NCBI RefSeq assembly: GCF_002072215.1
Contig: NZ_JXMW01000001.1
Span: 1 to 64,000, forward strand
Length of the DNA: 64,000 nucleotides
Origin: Methanobrevibacter arboriphilus JCM 13429 = DSM 1125
GTDB lineage: Archaea > Methanobacteriota > Methanobacteria > Methanobacteriales > Methanobacteriaceae
Direction: 5' to 3'
Part shown: piece after piece, positions 1 through 10,534 of the stretch
Layout of the letters: each line of letters opens with the position of its first letter
Position numbering within the stretch: position 1 is the first letter of the stretch
Program-made: the position numbers and the translations under genes
The notes under the pieces: generated by a model
Seen by the model: the letters and a program-made list of their open reading frames with translations, nothing else
Database searches by the model: none
Told to the model about the DNA's origin: nothing

Positions 1-384
<384 letters not shown>

Positions 385-950
385 GACAGAAAAAAAAATT
401 CTATTACAACAAATTATAATCCATAAAAAAAAATACATTCCCACAGACAATCCATCATAAAAAAAAATAGAAGTACACATAAAAAAATATAGACAGGATA
501 ATACACAAAAAAAAATCACATCTTACAGGAAAAAAATACATCCCAAAAAAAAAAACATAAGACACAACAATCAAATATCACCACATCTACCAAACCAACA
601 TCAAATCTAACAAAAAAACATTAGACTCTCATAAAAAAACATGCACAAACAACATAAACCACAAAAAAATACCATCTACAACTACATTATAAACATGATA
701 CCTTAATATAATAAATAAACATTATCTAAACATGAAAAATCTAGCCACATGCGGAACAATGGTCATCATAATCCAAAAAAATGCCAACACATCAAAACTC
801 AAACCAACGCCAAAAACACAAAACACATGGCACAACCAATACACCAACCCACAACAACAACAAAAACCAACAAAAAAAATTGCAAAACAACAAAAACAAA
901 CCTAAAAACGCCAAAAACAAATGAAAAAGCAAAAAATAAAATTTTATAAT
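385..950 (-). other. 16S rRNA leader with serial oligo-T tracts
   Basis: This stretch lies upstream of the 16S gene in its direction of transcription. On the plus strand it is almost free of G and consists of A, C and some T; on the rRNA-sense strand it carries T-runs of 7 to 11 at 390-398, 425-433, 459-467, 481-487, 507-515, 530-536, 545-555, 612-618, 633-639 and 663-669. No convincing gene is present. The transcription start for the rRNA was not located; AT-rich candidates for a minus-strand TATA box lie near 700-720 and 940-970. In archaea oligo-T runs on the sense strand promote termination, so the arrangement is odd for a heavily transcribed operon. Confidence 0.6.
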
Positions 951-1022
951 AAAATTTCCCATTAATAAATTACCTCATATCAAATTCTTTATAGTAAATT
1001 CCTTATACTAGTTAAACATATA

Positions 1023-1030
1023 CTATATAA
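1023..1030 (+). promoter_or_regulatory. TATA box of the CDGSH gene
   Basis: A TATATAA element within CTATATAAAC lies about 100 nt before the start of the CDGSH protein gene; the ribosome-binding site AAGGAAG at 1111-1117 is 5 nt from the ATG. The 5' leader would be about 70 nt. Confidence 0.5.
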
Positions 1031-1122
1031 ACAATTATTAGACTAATAGGATAATAATGAAAAATATTAACAATTTTAATATTAATAATTTTTAGTAAAT
1101 AATTTTTAATAAGGAAGAAAAA

Positions 1123-1827
1123 ATGAAAATTAAAATAACAAAGGACGGCCCATACATAGTGACTGGGAATATTCCACTGCATAATGAAATAATAGCTTGT
1201 GATGAAGAAGGAAATACTATTGGTTTTAAAGAAAAAGAAAAAATAGATTCTAGTGAAACATATACTCTTTGTAGATGTGGAGAAAGTAAAAATAAACCGT
1301 TTTGTGATGGGTCTCATTTGAAAATCAACTTCGATGGAACTGAAGTTGTTAGTAAAAAAATATATGAAGAAAGCTTAACTACATTTGAAACAGATAAAAT
1401 ACGTTTAGACGATGCAATAGAACTTTGTGATCATTCTAGATTCTGTCAAAAAGATGAAGGAATCAGAAAGTTAATAGAAAAAGGAAATCCTGAATCAATA
1501 AAAATTGCAAAAGAACAAGCTTCTAACTGTCCATCTGGAAGACTCTTAATTTTAGATAAAGAAAGTGGAGAATCTACAGAAAAAGAATATGAAAAGGAAA
1601 TTGTAATACTATATGATCAAGGTAAAGATTGTGAAGGACCTATATGGGTTAAAGGTAAAATTCCTATAGAAAGTGAAGATGGTGATTTTTATGAAAAAAG
1701 AAATCGAATAACACTTTGTAGATGTGGAAAATCAAACCACAAGCCTTTTTGTGATGGTAAACATTGGATGTCTCCAGAAATGGAATATAAATTCAGAAAA
1801 AAATGGAACTTAAAAGATCTTGATTAA
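1123..1827 (+). CDS. Double-CDGSH iron-sulfur protein
   Basis: The 234-residue protein has two CDGSH-type cluster sites of the form C-x-C-x8-C-x3-H: C50, C52, C61 and H65, and C199, C201, C210 and H214. This is the mitoNEET/CDGSH signature, whose family binds a 2Fe-2S cluster through three Cys and one His. Between them a segment with C102, C108 and C136 ending in CPSGR resembles the divergent mono-cluster ferredoxin-like domain found fused to CDGSH domains in prokaryotes. No signal peptide or membrane segment is visible, so it should be cytosolic. The role is unknown; electron transfer or cluster transfer is the family-based guess. It stands alone, downstream of the divergent rRNA promoter region. 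Confidence 0.85.
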   Translation: MKIKITKDGPYIVTGNIPLHNEIIACDEEGNTIGFKEKEKIDSSETYTLCRCGESKNKPFCDGSHLKINFDGTEVVSKKIYEESLTTFETDKIRLDDAIELCDHSRFCQKDEGIRKLIEKGNPESIKIAKEQASNCPSGRLLILDKESGESTEKEYEKEIVILYDQGKDCEGPIWVKGKIPIESEDGDFYEKRNRITLCRCGKSNHKPFCDGKHWMSPEMEYKFRKKWNLKDLD

Positions 1828-3243
<1,416 letters not shown>

Positions 3244-3249
3244 GCTGAA

Positions 3250-3285
3250 TAACTTCTTTTTATTTCTTTTTTATTTTTTATACAT
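3250..3285 (+). terminator. Oligo-T terminator after mer
   Basis: Directly after the mer stop codon the plus strand has a series of T5-T6 runs (CTTTTTATTTCTTTTTTATTTT-like), the usual archaeal termination signal. Confidence 0.5.
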
Positions 3286-3400
3286 TATTCTTATTTTTAT
3301 AACTTATTAAATCATTATAGCTTATTCTAACTGTATAGCTTATTCTATTTATAATTCATTCTATTTTTATAATTTATTATATCAAATTCTAAATAAAATT

Positions 3401-4462
3401 CTAAACAATTGAATTTTTAATATTATATCTCCTACAAACATTCTCTAGATTTTTATAAATATTATTTTGATAGTTAATATTAGGATAATCTTTTTCTTTA
3501 AAAATATTTTTAGTAGGTTCAACAAATTTAGGAAAGTTTTCATTAAGTATCTTATAATATTTTGTTTTAGAATCATTATTTCCATCCCCAAATAATGTAA
3601 GAGGCCCTCCAAAAATATAATCAACTCCAATATCACTGAAAATAGAAACAAATTTATCAATAGCATTATATGAATCTGAAATAAAAGGAAGAAGTGGCAT
3701 TAATGATACTCCTACTAAAAATTTTTCATCTTTTAATTTTTTAATAGCTTTTAACCTTCTGTTTAGGTTTGGAACATTTGGTTCAAAAATTTTAGCTACT
3801 TTTTCATCCAATGATGAAAATGAAAATGTTATCATTACTTTTGAATCAAGATGTTCTATATCTTTTGGTAATAGTCCATTTTTATTAATTTTTTTAAACA
3901 AATCAATGTCTCTTAAAACCAGATCAGATTTAGTTACTAAGTGTATAGGAAATCTAAATCTATTAGCTATTTTTAGTAAATCTCTAGTAAGAAATAATTC
4001 TTTTTCGATGTCAATATAAGGATCAGTAGCAGAGCCAAATAGAATAATTCCTCGCTCCCCTGTCTTTGATTTCCTTTTTAATTGATTTTTAAGAATATCT
4101 AAAGCATTAGATTTTATATAAAAAGATTTAGTAGAACCAGCATATTTGCTTCCATTAATATAACAATATTTACAATCAAAAGAACAACCTAAGTAAGGAT
4201 TTAAAGAATAATCTCCTAAAAATACTCCCCTATTTTCTTTACTTTTATTAAGAATTGTTTTAACATTTTTTTCTTTAAAACCGTGTTTTTTAGCTAATTC
4301 ATGAAAATTAAAACTATTATTAATAATATTATTAATATCAAAATTATTAGGATTATGGTTTTCATTATTTTCTAAAGAATCTTGATTTTTTTCTTTATTA
4401 CTAAAATAATCTAATGGTATATCAGAGATTGTTTCACTTCCATATAAATTATAATCTTCTAT
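3401..4462 (-). CDS. SPL-like radical SAM protein lacking a canonical start codon
   Basis: The reading frame is open from 4468 to the stop at 3401 and encodes a spore-photoproduct-lyase-type (COG1533-like) radical SAM protein. The cluster motif is C-x3-C-x2-C (CSFDCKYC) at residues 93-100 if counting from an ATA codon at 4462-4460, followed by IILFGSATDPY and HLVTKSDLVLRD segments typical of the family. The problem is the start: between the upstream stop codon at 4471-4469 and a TTG at 3901, well after the cysteine motif, there is no ATG, GTG or TTG. The ATA at 4462 (then E-D-Y-N-L-Y-G-S-E) is the likeliest former or actual start, possibly a mutated ATG. An Asn-rich stretch lies around 4313-4400. 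The protein is about 353 residues. It may be a non-AUG-initiated gene or a recently damaged one; the rest of the frame is intact. The substrate is unknown. Confidence 0.7.
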   Translation of the reverse strand: MEDYNLYGSETISDIPLDYFSNKEKNQDSLENNENHNPNNFDINNIINNSFNFHELAKKHGFKEKNVKTILNKSKENRGVFLGDYSLNPYLGCSFDCKYCYINGSKYAGSTKSFYIKSNALDILKNQLKRKSKTGERGIILFGSATDPYIDIEKELFLTRDLLKIANRFRFPIHLVTKSDLVLRDIDLFKKINKNGLLPKDIEHLDSKVMITFSFSSLDEKVAKIFEPNVPNLNRRLKAIKKLKDEKFLVGVSLMPLLPFISDSYNAIDKFVSIFSDIGVDYIFGGPLTLFGDGNNDSKTKYYKILNENFPKFVEPTKNIFKEKDYPNINYQNNIYKNLENVCRRYNIKNSIV

Positions 4463-4937
4463 ATACTTTTAATAACTAAAATTTATTAATTTGTTAACCT
4501 ACTTATTTTTTATTTTTAATCTTTTATAGATCAATATAGTTACTAAATTTATTTAATTATCTATTGATATGTTTGATTATATATTGATTATCTATTTATT
4601 ATGTATTAGCTATGTATAATTATAAGCTATGTATGATTATATATTAATTATATATTGATTATGTATGATTTTTATATATCAATTATAATCCTATAAAACA
4701 TGTTATTATATAAAATAATTATTATTATATTAAAATAATAATATATTATATAATTAATTTATAATTTAAAAATTTTATATAATTTATATATCTTAAAGAT
4801 TTAGAAATCAAAGGAAAAATTAAAGATTTAAAAATAAATATAAACATAAAAGAGAATATTAGAATAATATTATAAATAATCACAGATAGAACAAATACTA
4901 TATATAAAACAAATAAATAAAGCAAGGGTTAAAAATA
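4463..4937. other. AT-rich intergenic region with TATTGATTATGT-like repeats
   Basis: Between the two radical SAM genes lie about 470 nt with many near-copies of a TATTGATTATGTAT/AGCTATGTAT theme (4555-4680) and then poly-AT sequence. A divergent promoter region is expected here, but no single TATA element stands out. No gene is seen. Confidence 0.5.
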
Positions 4938-6044
4938 ATGGAAATTCAAAAACTTAATAAAGAAATAAGAGATAATTACCTTGAAAGAATGAAAATAAGA
5001 CCTCCAGAAAGGTTATCTGTAAGTTGGTATCAAGATGATTTACTTTATAGAGGATCTGGAAAAAGTTTATTTGTAATAGTGCCAACTCCAGGCTGTTCAT
5101 GGGCATTAGGAGATTCTGGAGGATGTACTATGTGTAGCTATATTTCAGACTGTACATTAGAACCAATTGATGATGAACTGATCATTCAATTATTTAAAAA
5201 AGAGTTAGATAAACATCTAGATGATATAAAAACTGATGGTAAAACTATGCCAATAGCTATTAAGATATTTGTTTCAGGAAGCTTTCTAAATCCTCAAGAG
5301 ATTTCTAAAGAAGTTCGATGTGAAATACTTGAAACTATCTCAAAAATAGATGAAATAAAAGAAGTTATAGTTGAATCTCGTCCAGAATATGTAAAAAAAG
5401 AAGCTATTGAGGAAATATTTCCAATTATTGGAGATAGGTTATTTGAGGTAAGCATTGGATTAGAATCTCAAAATGAATTTATAAGAGAAGAAAAGATTAA
5501 CAAAGGATTTTCAAAAGAAGACTTTGAAAAAGCTGTAAACATAATGGCAAAAATAGATAATGATGAAGATAATGATTATAAGGCTAAATCTAAAGCATAT
5601 ATTTTCATAAAACCAATTTTAACATCAGAAAAAGAAGCAATAGATGAAGCTATTCAAACAGCATACTATGCAGAAAGTGTTGGAGTAAGTAGAGTTTCTT
5701 TTTGTCCAGCAACAATACACAAAGGAACAATAATAGAAAGATTTTGGAGAAAAGGATCTTATCAACCCCCTTGGATATGGAGTGTAATTGAAGTCATAAA
5801 TGAGACTAGAAAAAATTTAAATATTCCTTCATTTATGGATACATCAGGTTTTGGATCTCGTAGAGGACCATATAATTGTAAAAAATGTAATAAAGATCTT
5901 AAACACACTATTATTGATTCAAATATTAAACAAAGTGTTATTGATGATTATGAATGCCAGTGTAAAAATGAATGGCTAGCTGAAATAAATTCTAAAAATT
6001 TTAATAAATCTAAAACAAAAATTAAACATTTACCCCTTATATGA
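4938..6044 (+). CDS. raSEA: Archaeosine-synthesis radical SAM protein (RaSEA type)
   Basis: The 368-residue protein matches the TIGR01210/RaSEA family, the radical SAM partner of ArcS that converts preQ0-lysine-modified tRNA to archaeosine at position 15. Seen in the sequence: PGCSWALGDSGGCTMCSY with C53, C63 and C66 and a further C72, the long-spaced cysteine cluster of this family; IVESRPEYV and FEVSIGLESQ strands; and a C-terminal zinc-ribbon-like set of cysteines (CKKC and ECQC pairs around residues 318-345). An acidic Asn/Asp insertion (DNDEDNDYKAKSKA) near residue 210 looks lineage-specific. The gene is alone, and no clear Shine-Dalgarno match is next to the ATG beyond AAGGGTT at about 4923. 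Confidence 0.85.
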   Translation: MEIQKLNKEIRDNYLERMKIRPPERLSVSWYQDDLLYRGSGKSLFVIVPTPGCSWALGDSGGCTMCSYISDCTLEPIDDELIIQLFKKELDKHLDDIKTDGKTMPIAIKIFVSGSFLNPQEISKEVRCEILETISKIDEIKEVIVESRPEYVKKEAIEEIFPIIGDRLFEVSIGLESQNEFIREEKINKGFSKEDFEKAVNIMAKIDNDEDNDYKAKSKAYIFIKPILTSEKEAIDEAIQTAYYAESVGVSRVSFCPATIHKGTIIERFWRKGSYQPPWIWSVIEVINETRKNLNIPSFMDTSGFGSRRGPYNCKKCNKDLKHTIIDSNIKQSVIDDYECQCKNEWLAEINSKNFNKSKTKIKHLPLI

Positions 6045-6252
6045 TTAAATTAAAAATGTATGCAATTAAACTAATTAAAAAATACAAAAAATACAAAAAA
6101 TATATAAATAAAATTACATAAAGTATTATTAGTATTCTTATGTATTATTATATATTATTTATAAAATATATTTATAAAATATAAATTATATTTATAGAAT
6201 ATAAATTAATGATAATATATTGAAATATGGTTTGTAGTATGGAGGTTTGAAT

Positions 6253-6735
6253 ATGAAAAAATCAATGCTTAGTATTTTAGCAATAGTATTAGGTTTAATT
6301 ATAATAGCATTTCCAATGGTAGGGTTAATTGGTGCTCAAGCTATTATTGGTGTGGCCGTTCTTTTAATGGGTGTATTTTTATTAATTAGTGGAATTTCAG
6401 AAGTAGATTATAGTCCCAGCAGAGGCATAGCTACAGTAATTATTGGTATTTTAATATTAATTTTAGGTTTAATCTTATTATTTAGTCCAAATACCTTTGC
6501 ATTTTTAGCTGCTCTGACAATATACTTAGCTGGAATATTACTTATTATTGCAGGACTAGTAACATTAATTGGAAATAAAGATAGTGGTTTTTCATTTTGG
6601 AGTGGAGTTCTTGGAATAATATTAGGTGTTATATATATAATTTTAGGAACTTATGCTAGAGATCCTATGGTTTTAGGAGCATTAATAGGTATCTGGTTAA
6701 TATTAACTGGAATAATTAGACTTCTTGATAATTAA
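6253..6735 (+). CDS. DUF308/HdeD-family membrane protein
   Basis: A hydrophobic protein of about 160 residues with roughly six membrane-spanning segments built from Leu/Ile/Gly/Ala-rich repeats (GLIIIAFPMVGLIGAQAI, GIAVLLMG and GILILILGLILLF-like units). This is the DUF308/HdeD pattern of short internally repeated membrane helices. The ATG at 6253 is preferred to an in-frame TTG six bases earlier because the GGAGG at 6241-6245 then sits 7 nt from the start. HdeD is linked to acid resistance in enteric bacteria; in methanogens the role is unknown. Single gene followed by a hairpin terminator. Confidence 0.75.
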   Translation: MKKSMLSILAIVLGLIIIAFPMVGLIGAQAIIGVAVLLMGVFLLISGISEVDYSPSRGIATVIIGILILILGLILLFSPNTFAFLAALTIYLAGILLIIAGLVTLIGNKDSGFSFWSGVLGIILGVIYIILGTYARDPMVLGALIGIWLILTGIIRLLDN

Positions 6736-6773
6736 AACTATACTTAAATAAATTTAAAATAAATTTATTATTT

Positions 6774-6812
6774 ATAATCAGATTAATCTAACTGATTATT
6801 TTATTTTCTATT
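6774..6812 (+). terminator. Stem-loop plus T-rich terminator after the HdeD gene
   Basis: ATAATCAG (6774-6781) pairs perfectly with CTGATTAT (6792-6799) around a 10-nt loop and is followed by TTATTTTCTATTTTTT. This is a plausible terminator for the upstream membrane-protein gene. Confidence 0.45.
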
Positions 6813-6993
6813 TTTTAATATTTCAATATCTTGTAGTTTATTTACTAAAAATTTTATTAAGAAACTTTATTAAAAATTTTTATTAAATTAAAATTAATTT
6901 TAGCTCAAATAATAAACAATTGTATACTTAATTCATTTTTATATTTAACTCTTTTATGTTTATATTATAAATCTTATTGAATGAAATAATGCT

Positions 6994-8400
6994 GTGAAAA
7001 ATATGATTGGAATAAGTGCAGATTTTGACCCAGTACATTTAGGGCATATGAAGCTAATAGAAAAGGGAAAAGAAATAGCTGAAAAAACTGGAGATGAAGT
7101 AGTAATATATCTAAACAAAGGTTATAGTGCAAATCATGCGCCATTTTTCACTCCATTTGAAGCAAGAAAAGACATGGCATTAGCTGCAGGAGCAGATAAA
7201 GTAGTGGGTATTGAAGGACTTCACCATAGACTAACTTTAGCATATAGTGTACCAATCAGAATAGCTATGATGATAGAAGATGGAGTAGTGGATTATGTAG
7301 ATGCTGCCAATGTATCAACTCCAGAAATTATTAAATATGCACAAAAATTTGTAAAACAGGGAATATTTGTAGGGATCCCAAGGAATCTTCCCAATCGTAA
7401 TGTTATAAGATGGTTTGCTGTTAATGAATTTCTAAAAGAGAAATACGGAAGAAATATGGATTTTCATATCATTCCAGAATTAGAAATTAATAATAAAGAA
7501 GTTAATGATAAAGAATTTAATGATAAAGAAGCTAATGGTAAAGAATCTATTGGTAAAATATCTGGAAGAGAAATTAGAAAATCCATTATTAAAAATAATA
7601 TGGAAATACCAGAAGAAACAAAAGAACTACTTCCAAAAACAACAATAAAAATTCTTCAAAGAGAAATAAAAAAAGGAACAATACCTGGAAGGAGAAATTG
7701 GGATATTATAAAAAAAAGAATGAATACTTGTTCTAGGCCTAATTTAATGAATATATCTTATCTAAATGGAAATGCAATTAATGAGATAATAAAAGGAAGA
7801 GTTTATAGAGATGAAGAGTCTATATGGGCAACATTTAGAAGAGCAGGTTATGGTCCAGTCCTTACTCGTTTAGCTATTAGCTCAATTGAAGAAGGAGTGA
7901 CAAGACAAGAAGTAGTAAACTTAATGAAAAGCTATGAAGAAAAAGGAGTTATACCTAAAGAACAAAGTGTTGATAAGGTAATTGAAAGATCATTTTACGT
8001 TGCAGATAAATGTGAAAAAGGTGAAGCTGCTAGTGTAGCTAATAGAGAATTTAGAAGTAATTCCAATATTAAAATAGACGATATTCCACTATTTATTGAT
8101 GCAGGATTATACCTTACAAAATTTGAAACAAAAGTATTGAAGAGAAATCTAAATAATGATTTAAAAGAAGAAGCTTCAGAAAAAAATAAATTAAATCCTC
8201 AAATTTATATTAATAAAGATGGAAAACTTTCTTGTGAGATTAGAGTTGAGAATAAAAAAATAAAAACCAATCTAAGATTACATAGTAGAGATGTTACTTA
8301 TATAAGGTATATTCTTGATTCACAATTTATACCAGTATCTGCTAAAATAATAAAGAAAAAAGAAGGATTTAGAATAAGGATTTTTATACATAATCAATGA
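6994..8400 (+). CDS. HxGH-type nucleotidyltransferase family protein
   Basis: The N-terminus (ISADFDPVHLGHMKLI, with H15 and H18) is the HxGH nucleotide-binding motif of the cytidylyltransferase-like superfamily, and the matching second motif ISGREIR is at residues 189-195. The best-known distant relatives with this layout are phosphopantetheine adenylyltransferases and the tRNA-Met cytidine acetate ligase TmcAL; the extra C-terminal half of about 270 residues makes a plain CoaD unlikely. The start is GTG at 6994. Just before the second motif is a low-complexity insertion of five related NDKE-type units (residues 166-188). The substrate is not identified. Cytosolic and apparently monocistronic. 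Confidence 0.6.
   Translation: MKNMIGISADFDPVHLGHMKLIEKGKEIAEKTGDEVVIYLNKGYSANHAPFFTPFEARKDMALAAGADKVVGIEGLHHRLTLAYSVPIRIAMMIEDGVVDYVDAANVSTPEIIKYAQKFVKQGIFVGIPRNLPNRNVIRWFAVNEFLKEKYGRNMDFHIIPELEINNKEVNDKEFNDKEANGKESIGKISGREIRKSIIKNNMEIPEETKELLPKTTIKILQREIKKGTIPGRRNWDIIKKRMNTCSRPNLMNISYLNGNAINEIIKGRVYRDEESIWATFRRAGYGPVLTRLAISSIEEGVTRQEVVNLMKSYEEKGVIPKEQSVDKVIERSFYVADKCEKGEAASVANREFRSNSNIKIDDIPLFIDAGLYLTKFETKVLKRNLNNDLKEEASEKNKLNPQIYINKDGKLSCEIRVENKKIKTNLRLHSRDVTYIRYILDSQFIPVSAKIIKKKEGFRIRIFIHNQ
7489..7557 (+). repeat. In-frame 15-bp repeat inside the nucleotidyltransferase gene
   Basis: About 4.5 imperfect copies of a 15-bp unit (AATGATAAAGAAGTT type) encode N-x-K-E-x units. The copies keep frame and end at the second catalytic motif, so they are probably a slippage-derived surface loop. 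Confidence 0.6.
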
Positions 8401-8517
8401 AATACATAGTCAATGAAAATAATTTCATTAACAATAACAATTATTAGCCCTAATATTAAAAATAACAGTTATTAATCATAATTTTATTAATAATACTAGC
8501 TTATTAACCATGAAAAG

Positions 8518-9306
8518 CTATTTTATTTCTTTAAATTTATTTTGTGTAGCTTTAATCATATTATTATCTTTAAAATCATTTGAAGATTGAATGTTTTCTA
8601 AAAATTTTAAAATTTCGCTCATTTCTTCATATTTTCTTTCATGTGAATTTTTTAAACTCTTAATTCTTGATTTAGCTTGAATTTCAAAATCTTTACCTTC
8701 AGTAATAGATAAAACTTCAAAAAACTCATCTCCCATATTGAAGCTTTCTGAAATTTTAAAAGCCTCATAAGTTACAGCTGTAAGTGATTTTGAATAAATG
8801 CTCCTAATCATTTTTATATAGGAAGCATCTGTAATATTACTTCCTATAACTTTAATATTAAGTCCATAGTCTTTTAAAAGAAGTAAATCATTAGAATTTT
8901 CCCCAGAAAGATAAATGATCTGATTTTTAGAAGATATTTTCCCAATGATAGATCCTTTTATAAAATTTGAGGATTTTGTTTCATTTATACCCTTAAAAAA
9001 GTCAAATATTTCTAAAGTCGTTTTAGGAGAAATATTATTTAAATCTAAAAAAATTCCATTAGTTAATACCCCATATTTTTTAGATATTTCTAAAGCTTCA
9101 AAAGGAGAGACAGTAGATATTAAAATATCGGAAGATAAAGCAACATCTTCAAAGCTATTAACCAAATCTATTCCAGAATTTTTAGCTAATTTCTTTGTTT
9201 TATCACTTCGACCATTTATAGAGCTTAAAACATTAACATTGTTATCTAAAAGTTTTTTTGAAATCGTTGAAGCAACCTCTCCAAAACCAATGAAGCCTAT
9301 TTTCAA
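8518..9306 (-). CDS. NAD(P)-binding oxidoreductase, 6-phosphogluconate-dehydrogenase-like
   Basis: The 262-residue protein starts with a Rossmann fold (IGFIGFGEVAS, GxGxxA at residues 7-12), followed by the NGRSDKT loop expected for NADP binding and the LISTVSPFEA strand. The C-terminal half resembles the DUF1932 helical domain found in 6-phosphogluconate/3-hydroxyisobutyrate dehydrogenase-like proteins, with K-M-I-R-S-I-Y-S-K-S at the position of the conserved substrate or catalytic lysine region. The substrate is unknown. It is on the same strand as the DUF89 gene about 150 nt upstream, so joint transcription is possible. Confidence 0.65.
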   Translation of the reverse strand: MKIGFIGFGEVASTISKKLLDNNVNVLSSINGRSDKTKKLAKNSGIDLVNSFEDVALSSDILISTVSPFEALEISKKYGVLTNGIFLDLNNISPKTTLEIFDFFKGINETKSSNFIKGSIIGKISSKNQIIYLSGENSNDLLLLKDYGLNIKVIGSNITDASYIKMIRSIYSKSLTAVTYEAFKISESFNMGDEFFEVLSITEGKDFEIQAKSRIKSLKNSHERKYEEMSEILKFLENIQSSNDFKDNNMIKATQNKFKEIK

Positions 9307-9457
9307 ATTAACACCATAATATTGATTTATTAACTATATTAATTTTAATTATGTTTAATTATGCTTAATCTCATTAATGTGATTAGTTGTGATTAATATG
9401 ATTAATTATGCTTAATTATACTTAATTATGATTATGTTAATTAATTATATTAGTAGA

Positions 9458-10318
9458 TCATAACTTTAAAAGCACATTATCTTTCTCTTCAAGATCAATA
9501 TCTTTAGCTATAGCGCTACATTTTACACATAAAAGACAAAAAACATCTTTATTTTCAAGATCAATTTCAGTTAAGCCTTCATAATTTCCAAGACCCTTAG
9601 ATATTATAAAATCATGAGAATCGAAAATTTTCCTAAATTCTTCAGAAGCTTCTTCATATACTATGCCAACCGAATCAGTACCAATAGTTGTTAAATTAGC
9701 AATTTCATTAAGGCCAACATCTAATGCATCTTCTAAACAAGCATCATTAAGAATTGGTTTTTCTTTAAGAGCAACAGTGATCTCTAATCCAAACTCTCTT
9801 AATTTCTCAATAAGTAGTTTATCAAAAACAATCTCACCAGTATTATCTGCAAGATAAAGTAAGCGATTATGATTAGAAATAGCTTTTTTGAGTTTATCAA
9901 TATCATTTATAGCTAATTTCTTTTTTAAATTAGAAAGTATGAAATTTTGAGGGTTGAAATCAAGACCCAAAGCTCCAAAATCTAGTATATTACCTACAAT
10001 AGCTATTTTAATATAATTTTCAAGAGTGTTATCTTTTTCTAAGAGTTTTTGAATTTTAGGAAGGAATTCAAGAGCTATTTTATTCCCAATGATTTTTTCT
10101 TTATAGTAAGGATCATCACAATTAGTTTTCTCTTTTATGATTCTATGTACAGCTGAACCTAATTTATTAGAAGATGCACCTTCATTAAAATTTTTAGCTA
10201 AAAAATCCAGTATTTCTTCTATTAATTCTAGTTTTAAAACATCATCATCAGTTGCTAAATCCATTGCATCTTTAGATTGACGAAGAAAACAAGCACCACA
10301 TTCATAATAAACTTTCAT
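9458..10318 (-). CDS. DUF89 (ARMT1-like) damage-control phosphatase, methanogen type
   Basis: DUF89 proteins are metal-dependent phosphatases that hydrolyse harmful sugar or cofactor phosphates. The 286-residue protein has the N-terminal C7-x-x-C10 pair (CGACFLRQ) of the microbial subfamily, the N110-centred GNILDFG motif, the conserved LADNTGEIVFD signature (residues 156-166) and a late SKGLGNYE block, all parts of the metal and phosphate site. It is cytosolic. A candidate ribosome-binding site (AAGGTGAG) lies about 15 nt before the ATG, which is rather far. The exact substrate is unknown. Confidence 0.8.
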   Translation of the reverse strand: MKVYYECGACFLRQSKDAMDLATDDDVLKLELIEEILDFLAKNFNEGASSNKLGSAVHRIIKEKTNCDDPYYKEKIIGNKIALEFLPKIQKLLEKDNTLENYIKIAIVGNILDFGALGLDFNPQNFILSNLKKKLAINDIDKLKKAISNHNRLLYLADNTGEIVFDKLLIEKLREFGLEITVALKEKPILNDACLEDALDVGLNEIANLTTIGTDSVGIVYEEASEEFRKIFDSHDFIISKGLGNYEGLTEIDLENKDVFCLLCVKCSAIAKDIDLEEKDNVLLKL

Positions 10319-10534
10319 AAAAGTTGCTCACCTTAAAACTAATTTTGACATACTTTTTTCAACAAATGTATTACTAAAATTAATACTAAATATCATATTG
10401 ATTATATATAACTTTTATAATATAAAAAATTAAACTATAATAAAAATTACTTAAAATATTCACTTTCGCAACTCTAAGACTAACAATTTCAAAATTAAAA
10501 ATAAAAAAAATAAGGAAAATTAAGAAGATAAAAA

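Noticed and set aside
749-949. A 66-codon plus-strand frame rich in Asn, Lys, Thr and Gln upstream of the CDGSH gene
   Set aside because: It lies in the strongly A/C-biased rRNA leader, has no ribosome-binding site, and its composition is that of the strand bias; not a credible protein.
3401-4468. Name as a true spore photoproduct lyase
   Set aside because: Only the C-x3-C-x2-C core and general fold match; the family is broad and the organism does not form spores, so only SPL-like radical SAM is supported.
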